In this document: positions 36,421 through 43,510 of the stretch, in pieces
Numbering within the stretch: position 1 is the first letter of the stretch
How the letters are laid out: each line of letters starts with the position of its first letter
Source: Candidatus Zhuqueibacterota bacterium
Lineage (GTDB): Bacteria; Zhuqueibacterota; Zhuqueibacteria; Residuimicrobiales; Krinioviventaceae
NCBI GenBank assembly: GCA_016934825.1
Contig: JAFGSB010000025.1
Span: 1-62,722 of the forward strand
Length of the DNA: 62,722 bases
Direction: 5' to 3'
Notes under the pieces: model-generated
Databases searched by the model: none
The model's input: only the letters and a program-made list of their open reading frames with translations
Told to the model about the DNA's origin: nothing
Position numbers and translations under genes: made by a program

Positions 36421-38091
36421 TTAATCGAGAATTGCATCGCAATATGCTCTGGACTCCAGTGCATTTTCTATCAAATCAACTTTAACTACATCCTTGTTCA
36501 TATCCAGTAAATCCATCATCTCCCTGATCTTATACGGCGATTTTAATTTGGTTGCAACGGTATCGAGCTCGGAATTAATGGATTCGATCACATCTCTTTT
36601 ACGGATCCCTTCACCCTGGTTCTTAATTTCCCGCAAACAGGCGTTGAATTTGGCCTTACGGGCGATATTTTCAATCATGGCACCGGTGACAAAGTCTTTT
36701 GCTTCAACCGGTTGTTTTGTTCCGTCACGAAATGTCATATTGGCCAATATATATCTGGGACTGTTTTCTCCGTATAAATAAGATGTCGCCGCCTGAATAA
36801 TATCAGTTGCGCGTTTTTCATTATTCATAGCATGACCATTTTTGTAATAAGGCAAATCAGCCGACAAATATTTACCAAAAATATCCATAGCCGCTTTTTT
36901 GTCCGGGGACGGGATCATATAAATCATATCGCCGAACCTGTCCGGCCTCTGGATCGCTTCATCAATCAGGTCGAGACGGTTGGTTGCCCCAATGAAAAAC
37001 ATATTTTTGTTCTCATTAAAACCGCTCAATTCCGCCAGCAAAGTACCCATAACGCGGTTGTCAATCTCCGAACCGATACCGCCCGATCTCGTACCGAAAT
37101 TGTCCAGTTCATCCATAAAAATGATAACCAGTGCGTTTCCATTCTGACGGGAAATCTTTCTGGCAAATTCAAAAATATTTCTCAGGTTCTGTTCCGTGCT
37201 GCCGTATAAGGAACTGCGATGACTGCCGGGCGGAATATTAAGGAACAGCACTTTTCCGGCATAGATCGATTGAATATAATTACAAAATCCCTTGGCCAGC
37301 ATACTTTTCCCGCAACCCGGTTTCGAGACCAATATCACACCGCTTAACATTCTTACACCATATTTACCCATCAAATCTTTATGAACAATACTAATATCAA
37401 TATGTTCTTTAAGGGACTGGATCACACTGCCCATCCCGCCGATCTGGTCCAGGGTGACATCAGGCGGTTCCTGTACCAGGTAATCGGCTTTTTCTTCCTT
37501 TTGCAGTTTTTTAATGGCGAGATTCGCGGAACGGTCGATCAAAACCGGATCGCCGCTGTTAAACTCGGAATCCTTCAGCTCTTCACAAATTTCCACATAG
37601 TACTCACTCTGCCCGTAGCTTTCGACAATCATGCCGTCGTCAAGTCTGTACTTATAAGTCGCGCTAATAATATCACCGCCAACCGGCAACCTGTTCATGA
37701 TTGAAATGATCAGGTTGCCATCCTGGTTCAGCAGTACCGGTTGCCCCTTCTTTAGAATCACGGGATCGATGGACTCGTCAACGGAAACAACGGCCTGGTG
37801 GTTGCCTGAAGCGACAAACGCTTCAACCTGCTTGCCGTTATTGATCCTGAATTCGATAAAACGGGCCGGTATGTAAGGGAGCTGTTTGATCTCTTCGAGT
37901 TTGTCCTGCAGTTTGGTTTTGTCAGCCTTTTCTTTGTGATACTTTTCACAGTAAATAAGACTAAAATCTTTAGCCATTTCCGGATTAGCGGTCACGATCT
38001 GTTGCAGAGTACTCTTTTCTTCCTTGGGATCGAGGTTGCCGTCCGATTTGAGTAATTTACTGGTCATAGCCGCCAAATTATTGTTATACAT
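36421..38091 (-). CDS. Proteasomal-ATPase-like (Mpa/ARC-type) AAA+ protein (Ubl module 1)
   Basis: 556 residues. Order: N-terminal helix likely coiled coil (about 20-75), two small OB-type beta domains (about 80-195), then EPPDVTLDQIGGM (208-220), matching the EVPDVxYxDIGGL linker of Mpa/ARC, and one AAA+ module: Walker A SKPGCGKS (256-263), Walker B IIFMDELD (323-330), sensor-1 GATN (368-371), RPDRFG (382-387). It lacks the C-terminal GQYL motif that docks Mpa on the 20S core, ending AILD. It probably unfolds Ubl-tagged proteins. It starts 3 nt after the JAMM gene. Confidence 0.82.
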   Translation of the reverse strand: MYNNNLAAMTSKLLKSDGNLDPKEEKSTLQQIVTANPEMAKDFSLIYCEKYHKEKADKTKLQDKLEEIKQLPYIPARFIEFRINNGKQVEAFVASGNHQAVVSVDESIDPVILKKGQPVLLNQDGNLIISIMNRLPVGGDIISATYKYRLDDGMIVESYGQSEYYVEICEELKDSEFNSGDPVLIDRSANLAIKKLQKEEKADYLVQEPPDVTLDQIGGMGSVIQSLKEHIDISIVHKDLMGKYGVRMLSGVILVSKPGCGKSMLAKGFCNYIQSIYAGKVLFLNIPPGSHRSSLYGSTEQNLRNIFEFARKISRQNGNALVIIFMDELDNFGTRSGGIGSEIDNRVMGTLLAELSGFNENKNMFFIGATNRLDLIDEAIQRPDRFGDMIYMIPSPDKKAAMDIFGKYLSADLPYYKNGHAMNNEKRATDIIQAATSYLYGENSPRYILANMTFRDGTKQPVEAKDFVTGAMIENIARKAKFNACLREIKNQGEGIRKRDVIESINSELDTVATKLKSPYKIREMMDLLDMNKDVVKVDLIENALESRAYCDAILD

Positions 38092-38094
38092 AAC

Positions 38095-39123
38095 TCACTC
38101 CATACTGTTTGTTTCAAGATTCACAAGGTTATATAAAATATGTTCGACCTTGCCGTCGCGCCAGCCGTACATTTTGGTTCCGGGGTTTGTATTGTGTCCG
38201 TGATTTTTACCGATAACGATCCCGACATGATAAGGCGCTGAAAAAGCCGATTCATGTACCTGCAGATCGTCCTGTGAGAAGAACAGACTGGTTTGCTCCT
38301 GCCCCGGCTTTTCTTCCGTGTTAAAATACCAGGGGTGACTGTGATACCACCCGACGATGATCTTATTATTGTTCCGTTTTGAAAGAATCCGCGATGCTTT
38401 AATAAAGCATTCGGGATTAAACTGAAAATGCGTTATAGAGCTGTTTTCCGTTAAATCCTTATCGTTATCGATTTCACGCATGGATATGTGTCCCGAACAA
38501 ATTAAAAACAAATATTTCGTAACGGTATCCCGGTATAGTTGTCCGGTCAGGAATCCGGCCCTTTCTCTTGATGTATCCTGCATGACATAGTCGATCATTG
38601 ATTTTTCGGTTTTCTGATCCATAAAAACGGCCAAATGGTCCCCTGAAAGATCATATTGACCGTTATACCCTTTGATCATCGAACGCGGCGATTTTTCCGT
38701 TGTCGTCAATTCCAGGCCGGAAAACAAGATCAGTTGATGGTCTTCGGCGTTGTTTTCACATGCGTTTTCATTGACCGATAACCCGTAAGATAAATCCGTC
38801 AGATCTTTGATATATTCGTTGGCCAGCAACTGCCGGGCTAACCGGAAAACAAGCGGTTGAAATACGTCCAAACCGTATTCTTTGGTAAAACCATCACAAT
38901 TCAGTATAAATCCTTTACATAACATGTCCGAATCATTTCTCATAACCGGTTTTAAAACAATTTTTTTATTTATGAGCTTTTTTTTGTTTTCAAGCAAAAG
39001 GCTGAATTTGATATCCCTGGTACAGGACGACAGCATCCAGGGTTCAACAGCAATTTGATAATACTTGTCAGCTTTGCTATCAAAAATGCACAAAGCCAAA
39101 TAATTATTTTTATCTGATGGCAT
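38095..39123 (-). CDS. JAMM/MPN isopeptidase with enlarged loop (Ubl module 1)
   Basis: 342 residues from the ATG at 39123 (AAAGG seven nt ahead); a GTG 48 nt upstream is less likely. The first 175 residues are an unassigned domain. The C-terminal JAMM domain has catalytic E187 (RERAGFLTG), HSHP at 261-264 and S283-x-x-D286. The loop between the second His and the Ser is 19 residues instead of the canonical seven. Expected to process the module-1 Ubl or remove it from targets, zinc-dependent. Cotranscribed with the Ubl, 82 nt downstream of it. Confidence 0.82.
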   Translation of the reverse strand: MPSDKNNYLALCIFDSKADKYYQIAVEPWMLSSCTRDIKFSLLLENKKKLINKKIVLKPVMRNDSDMLCKGFILNCDGFTKEYGLDVFQPLVFRLARQLLANEYIKDLTDLSYGLSVNENACENNAEDHQLILFSGLELTTTEKSPRSMIKGYNGQYDLSGDHLAVFMDQKTEKSMIDYVMQDTSRERAGFLTGQLYRDTVTKYLFLICSGHISMREIDNDKDLTENSSITHFQFNPECFIKASRILSKRNNNKIIVGWYHSHPWYFNTEEKPGQEQTSLFFSQDDLQVHESAFSAPYHVGIVIGKNHGHNTNPGTKMYGWRDGKVEHILYNLVNLETNSME

Positions 39124-39205
39124 AATAAACCTTTGCGTTAAAACAATGTTCTGAATGAGAAGGGAAGACACCCCCGGTTATCTTCCCCCCTCTCCTGCAG
39201 CCTGA

Positions 39206-39493
39206 TCAACCGGCGGATACTTCGGGAGCTATCATAAGATTACTGTCGTTTTCCAGTTTCGCCTGTTGAATCGTATCGGTTTGATTCAGTTTTTCATCAT
39301 CGCGGCCGTCGGGCGCATGGCGAAATAATGAATATGGTGTATTTTGCGGTAAATCCAGAGCCTCCACCGCTTTTCGCGTTATTTCCGATAAACGGGTTGT
39401 GTTCGGCTCCATATCACCGCTGATCTCAGCCCTTTTCTGACCGGTCCAGTCGGTCACCGATAAGCGCGAAACGGATGTTTGTTTTTCACTCAT
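39206..39493 (-). CDS. Ubiquitin-like modifier ending in Gly (Ubl module 1)
   Basis: 95 residues from the ATG at 39493, preceded by GGAGG; the longer upstream frame overlaps the previous gene. The pattern is a beta-grasp: a strand with LSVTDWTGQKRAEISGD, a TTRLSEITRKAVEALDLP helix, YSLFRHAPDGR, then a C-terminal LENDSNLMIAP strand. It ends PEVSAG, with a single terminal Gly and no GG or tail, so it needs no maturation. Position between E2 and JAMM genes supports a conjugated modifier. EsaB/YukD-like folds are an alternative relation. Confidence 0.72.
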   Translation of the reverse strand: MSEKQTSVSRLSVTDWTGQKRAEISGDMEPNTTRLSEITRKAVEALDLPQNTPYSLFRHAPDGRDDEKLNQTDTIQQAKLENDSNLMIAPEVSAG

Positions 39494-39548
39494 AATTAAC
39501 CTCCAGTTTTTATTATGGGTTTTTATATTTATACAGACCTGTTTTCCA

Positions 39549-40427
39549 TCACATATCCCGGACAACTGATAAATATTCTTTGGCGGCATCCTTGTTTGTC
39601 AGTATTTTAACCGGATGTTTTGTGACATACAAAACGGTGAACAGTTTTCTGACGGCCATTTCCACAGTGAAGGTGGATCTCAGAAAAAACGGCACCACAA
39701 TCTGCAGCTCAAGTTTCATATTTTCCCGATCCTGCACAAACACCGGTTTTACGAACTGAAAGTCCCGCAGTGTATGTAACAGGTAGAAAATAACCGCAAG
39801 ACCGGTTTCGGATTCAAAATCGTCTTTTGATAAACTCAGCAAAAATGCCCGGTAAATAAAACAATCGGTACTGTTGTCCAAAAAGATATTAACCTTTTCA
39901 TAAAAACGGGGCGTTTCAATATAAACCAGATATCGATCCTCTTCAATTTTATCAATGGAAAAATCTTGAATTCCGTTATCCGTTATCTCCGCTTCCAGTT
40001 CACTTTTGAGTACCGCTTTGTTGGATACTTTAAACTGTTTCGGGATTACATATTTTGCATGATTCAGCTCTCCGGCCGCCTGAACAAGTGCGGTCTTTAA
40101 GTATTTATAACCTTGAACAAGATCCTGCTCATTATTGACGGGCAACTCACATAAAAGGCGAACACGGTTTTTATCATATAGCACAGGCTTAACCGGGCTT
40201 TTAATAAGATTGGTCATCAAACCGCACAGATATTCCGGGTTTAGACAGTATTGACCGGCATCCCCGTTATTCAATTGCATGGAAAGAAATCCGGACGGTT
40301 TATATCGAACATCCATTTGCACATCCCGGAAATTCGTTGTCGCCTCAGTCTCATTCCTGAGACTGAGAGCGTCGATCGAGCTTAAAATATTCAAATCAAA
40401 ATTTTGCTTCATTTTGACATAATCCAT
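39549..40427 (-). CDS. Unknown protein of the Ubl operon, 292 aa
   Basis: Not recognised. From the ATG at 40427, one nt after the E2 stop codon; a longer frame overlapping E2 is disfavoured. Two similar halves can be argued, each with strands and an ELP or TPRF segment (VRLLCELPV, YLVYIETPRFYEKVNIF), reminiscent of YbjN/CesT-like chaperone folds, but this is a weak impression. No metal site, membrane segment or catalytic motif. Its place between E2 and Ubl in a tight operon implies a part in the same process, for example an adaptor. Confidence 0.6.
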   Translation of the reverse strand: MDYVKMKQNFDLNILSSIDALSLRNETEATTNFRDVQMDVRYKPSGFLSMQLNNGDAGQYCLNPEYLCGLMTNLIKSPVKPVLYDKNRVRLLCELPVNNEQDLVQGYKYLKTALVQAAGELNHAKYVIPKQFKVSNKAVLKSELEAEITDNGIQDFSIDKIEEDRYLVYIETPRFYEKVNIFLDNSTDCFIYRAFLLSLSKDDFESETGLAVIFYLLHTLRDFQFVKPVFVQDRENMKLELQIVVPFFLRSTFTVEMAVRKLFTVLYVTKHPVKILTNKDAAKEYLSVVRDM

Positions 40428-40428
40428 G

Positions 40429-40971
40429 TTAAGATTTAAGGTCAACAACTTTGACGGATACATTTAATTTTTTCCGCCGCAGCGGAATGACACTGATCTT
40501 TTTAATAATGTCGGTATGCTCTCTCAGGTAGACACAGGCATCAAAATTCATGGCATCCGCTTCCGATACATTCATGTTGCGATAGGTCAGTATATTGTAT
40601 AAATGACTTATGATCTCCGTTAACCCGGGTGAAGTCATCAGAAATTCGTGGCCAAGACACACAACGGGAAATTTGGCGTTCGGATGAAAAAAGTCCGGTC
40701 TCAGCAAATTGACTATTTTCAGGTACAGATTGGAATCCAGGCTGTGTAAATAATCTTCCGGGAAATTGATCACCACGCTCAACGGTGCGGTGATCAGGCG
40801 TACTCCCTGCTCATTACTTATGAGAAAACTCATCTCTTTAAATGTGACCAGATAACGAAAAGGCGGATTCCCGGCATCCGGAACGATAAGCACATTGTCA
40901 CTATTTTTTTGCAGTTCCCGTGCTTCGGCCTGCATATTCTTTAAAAATCTTTCAAATATTGTATCAGACAC
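40429..40971 (-). CDS. E2-like ubiquitin-conjugating enzyme (Ubl module 1)
   Basis: 180 residues from a GTG start with AAGGAGG seven nt ahead. Matches the E2 (UBC) fold: strand VVINFPEDYLHS (about 66-77), then HPN at 96-98 followed seven residues later by C105 in VVCLG, and a downstream helix (EIISHLYNILTY). In true E2s HPN stabilises the oxyanion and the Cys accepts the Ubl thioester, so catalytic competence is likely. It immediately follows E1. Shorter than some E2s but complete across the core. Confidence 0.82.
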   Translation of the reverse strand: MSDTIFERFLKNMQAEARELQKNSDNVLIVPDAGNPPFRYLVTFKEMSFLISNEQGVRLITAPLSVVINFPEDYLHSLDSNLYLKIVNLLRPDFFHPNAKFPVVCLGHEFLMTSPGLTEIISHLYNILTYRNMNVSEADAMNFDACVYLREHTDIIKKISVIPLRRKKLNVSVKVVDLKS

Positions 40972-40987
40972 TATTCATCCTCCTTTA

Positions 40988-42151
40988 TCATATGATATAA
41001 TGAATTTTTTCACGGCCGTTAGAAGCGGTAACGATATCATGTTTCGGTAAACCGGTCTGCGCCCAGGTTTTACCTTTAAAGGCTATAGCCTGACGCAGAT
41101 CAAAAGAATTAAAGGTGCCAAGCGGAGATGCGGCGAACTCGGCGCCACAGGCACATTTTTTTTGTGACTCCGGGAATGTTTCAAGTACCCGGAACACATC
41201 TTTTTGATTATGACCGTTCTCACAGCAAATATCTGAGACAAAATTTTTATCAAACAGACTGAGCGTAACATGTTTTGTTCCGAGGTCCGAAACCGCAATA
41301 TCAAAGAGCTGTTGTACGGTTGTTTTTCCCGGATTACCGATGGTTTTCACCGGCCAGGATTGATGCGGAAATACACACTCCTGACTCCGTACAATTGAAT
41401 AACTCTTTAAAATATTGTACTGTAAATCGATAATAATCTCCTGTGATGTTCCGGGTGTGGGTTGATTGTAAATCATGTCCAAACCTTTGGCAGCGGCAAC
41501 AGCGGCTACAAGAGAACCGTTAAAACCGGGTTGATTCGTAGAACCTGTCGTTATCTGTTTTGCACCCAATTCCAGCCTGTTTCTTTTACCGCATGACTCT
41601 TTTTGTTCATTTTCTTTTTGCCTGACCGTAATAACCCGGTTCCGGTCCCAACTGCAGAACAGGCAGGGACCGTTCTTTTGCCGCATATCCAATAGAGTCA
41701 CACGTCCGAAACCTGATCCGCCGTTGCTGATACCCGTATCGACAAGCGGGATATTCAATTGCCGGGTTATGGTATTGACCCGTGTTCGCGTATACCAGGA
41801 ATCGAGACATGTGAAAATCAGACGGCATTTGGCGAATAAACCCGCTCCGACTGCGGCGATATCGGCATGAACGGGCAGCACATGCGCGCCCGAATTGATC
41901 CTGCGCAATATATCAGTTCGGGCAGTTACCTTGGGTCTGCCTAAATCCTGTTCGAAAAAGAACTGGTTGCCCAGATTTTCCACATCCACATAGCCGTTAT
42001 CAATCAGGATCAGGTTAAAACCCAACGGGATTAACTGACGACAAAGCTCCCCGCCGATGTTGCCAACGCCGATCACGGCGATCCATTGACCCGGGGATCT
42101 GTACTTTTCAATACGTGAGTATCGCTTTGTGAAAGAATTTTTGTAAATCAT
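40988..42151 (-). CDS. E1-like ThiF-family activating enzyme (Ubl module 1)
   Basis: 387 residues. Rossmann motif IAVIGVGNIGGEL (G28-G34), D51 in LILIDNG, VENLGNQFFF (59-65), K74 in RPKV, and LDSW (D117) fit ThiF/MoeB/E1. C187 (ESCGKRN) followed by GSLVAAVAAAKGLDMI matches the catalytic Cys and following helix. C163/C166 and a C-terminal set (C309, C310, C333, C335) could bind zinc. The C-terminal 100 residues are an extra domain. It should adenylate the Ubl terminal Gly and pass it to E2. It follows the RING-like gene by 3 nt. Confidence 0.83.
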   Translation of the reverse strand: MIYKNSFTKRYSRIEKYRSPGQWIAVIGVGNIGGELCRQLIPLGFNLILIDNGYVDVENLGNQFFFEQDLGRPKVTARTDILRRINSGAHVLPVHADIAAVGAGLFAKCRLIFTCLDSWYTRTRVNTITRQLNIPLVDTGISNGGSGFGRVTLLDMRQKNGPCLFCSWDRNRVITVRQKENEQKESCGKRNRLELGAKQITTGSTNQPGFNGSLVAAVAAAKGLDMIYNQPTPGTSQEIIIDLQYNILKSYSIVRSQECVFPHQSWPVKTIGNPGKTTVQQLFDIAVSDLGTKHVTLSLFDKNFVSDICCENGHNQKDVFRVLETFPESQKKCACGAEFAASPLGTFNSFDLRQAIAFKGKTWAQTGLPKHDIVTASNGREKIHYII

Positions 42152-42154
42152 TTT

Positions 42155-42685
42155 TCACTTCCTTTTTGGTGCATCATTCGGATCGGGTTTCCAGGACAGT
42201 TCCATTTTTGTGGAATGTCCGCATGTACAGGTCGAATCGTAGGACCAGCATTTCCGGTCATCGGATTCGTGATAAATCAAACGGCATTTCGGATTCGGGC
42301 ATTGTACAACCAGGTCATCTTTATGTAATCGATCCTTACAGCGGGGACATTTTCTTTCTCCGCCGTTATAGTTCATCAAACTCGGAACATCTTCGCTGGT
42401 AAAGTACAGCCATTGATCACGGTACCGAAGTTCGTCCTTGTTTTGTAAAACGTGTAATGTAAAGGGGACAAGCCCGTTTATAACCCATCCCGCATCGGGC
42501 TTTGAAATGATAAACGGGACTATTTTACCGCCCGGTTCCTGTATGGACATTAAGCGGGCCAGTTTGGTTACGACCGATGAACCGAGAATAAGCTGCTGGT
42601 TTGAGTCAAGCCCAAACCAGCAGCCGTTCGTGACGTGCACGAACCCCCACCCTTCATCACCGAAATCATATTGAAAAAAATTCAT
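42155..42685 (-). CDS. FHA-like/RING-like zinc protein, E3 candidate (Ubl module 1)
   Basis: 176 residues. The N-terminal 100 residues have FHA-like features (GWVINGLVPFTLHVLQNKDELRYRD). The C-terminal part is a binuclear treble-clef/RING-like set: C113-x2-C116, C129, C134, H139, C146, C153-x-C155, H157, with the CPNPKCRLIYHE pattern seen in bacterial RING proteins. RING domains bring E2 to substrates; this would be a prokaryotic E3. The link to E1 and E2 genes (3 nt spacing) supports that. AGGTGAG precedes the ATG. Confidence 0.68.
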   Translation of the reverse strand: MNFFQYDFGDEGWGFVHVTNGCWFGLDSNQQLILGSSVVTKLARLMSIQEPGGKIVPFIISKPDAGWVINGLVPFTLHVLQNKDELRYRDQWLYFTSEDVPSLMNYNGGERKCPRCKDRLHKDDLVVQCPNPKCRLIYHESDDRKCWSYDSTCTCGHSTKMELSWKPDPNDAPKRK

Positions 42686-42744
42686 AACTCACCTGTTTTT
42701 AAAAAGTTTGAAATATCACCTGACAATACATCTCTTTTCGTATA

Positions 42745-42936
42745 TTAGCCTGTCCTTTTATTTTTAAAATAATGATGTCGAAAAGACGCTGCATTTTTTT
42801 GAATCCATTTTAAAGTAAAGCGATTTAAGGATACGGGGCGCCGGTTTGCCGGCAATTGTAAAACATAACCGATATAATCTTTTTTAATCGCTTTAACCTG
42901 AGATTGTTGAAACAGAACAAATTGTTTAGCAGTCAT
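42745..42936 (-). CDS. Small basic hypothetical protein opening the Ubl operon
   Basis: 63 residues from the ATG at 42936 (a longer frame starts at 42969). The C-terminal portion (RFTLKWIQKNAASFRHHYF) resembles a small bacterial family ending in a W..xxA..FR pattern, so it is probably real. No function can be assigned. It lies 59 bp before the RING-like gene on the same strand; the spacing suggests it belongs to the operon or its leader. Confidence 0.45.
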   Translation of the reverse strand: MTAKQFVLFQQSQVKAIKKDYIGYVLQLPANRRPVSLNRFTLKWIQKNAASFRHHYFKNKRTG

Positions 42937-42969
42937 ATTAACACACCCGATTAGAGTAATAAAATCCAC

Positions 42970-43510
42970 ACCTCACAATGACAAAAATTCAAAATATTTT
43001 TTTTTGAAAGAAATACATTTCATTATTTAAATAAAAAAATTTACCTTCTATAAACAATTTAAAAATTATGGAATGAAATTCCTTTCAAAAATATATTTAT
43101 TCCATATCTAATCAATTATAATACATTCATTTTAAAAAGTCAAGCTTTTTTTTCATTTTTTTGAATTTTTTTCACACAGAAAATTATTTTATGTTTTATA
43201 ACTAATTTTAATATTTTCATATAATAAGGCGTATGTAGACAAAAATGCAAAAAAAAATTTTTACAATTAATGCACCTCCCTCCTCTGTTTTTAATTTCGA
43301 AAAATTAAATTAAACAAATTTCTGATATTAATTTTAATGCGGTGTGTACAATATTTCCCCCGTCACGGATCGACTGTTATAATCCGAATGTGCAACTTGT
43401 ATGGATCAAACACCTGCAAAAAAGTTGGCAAAGACCAAGAATTTTAATAAACAAAATTAAAAGCGTTATCGGTAAATGAATCAGGGTGGTTTCAACTTTC
43501 CAAATTTTTG
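42970..43510. other. AT-rich spacer holding the Ubl operon promoter
   Basis: 541 bp between the Ubl operon (minus strand) and the end of the membrane/spermidine-synthase gene (also minus strand). Many A- and T-tracts, several spanning 7-9 nt (for instance near 43000 and 43147). The Ubl promoter must lie near 42950-43150; no clear sigma consensus was assigned. No gene or palindrome copy was found. Confidence 0.5.

Noticed and set aside
32481-42969. Integrated mobile element carrying the Ubl operon
   Set aside because: No integrase, transposase, tRNA target or flanking direct repeats were found, and base composition is close to the neighbours; only the GC-rich block hints at a border.
42970-43510. 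A CRISPR or repeat array in the spacer upstream of the Ubl operon
   Set aside because: The repeats are only A/T tracts of irregular length with no constant unit or spacer.
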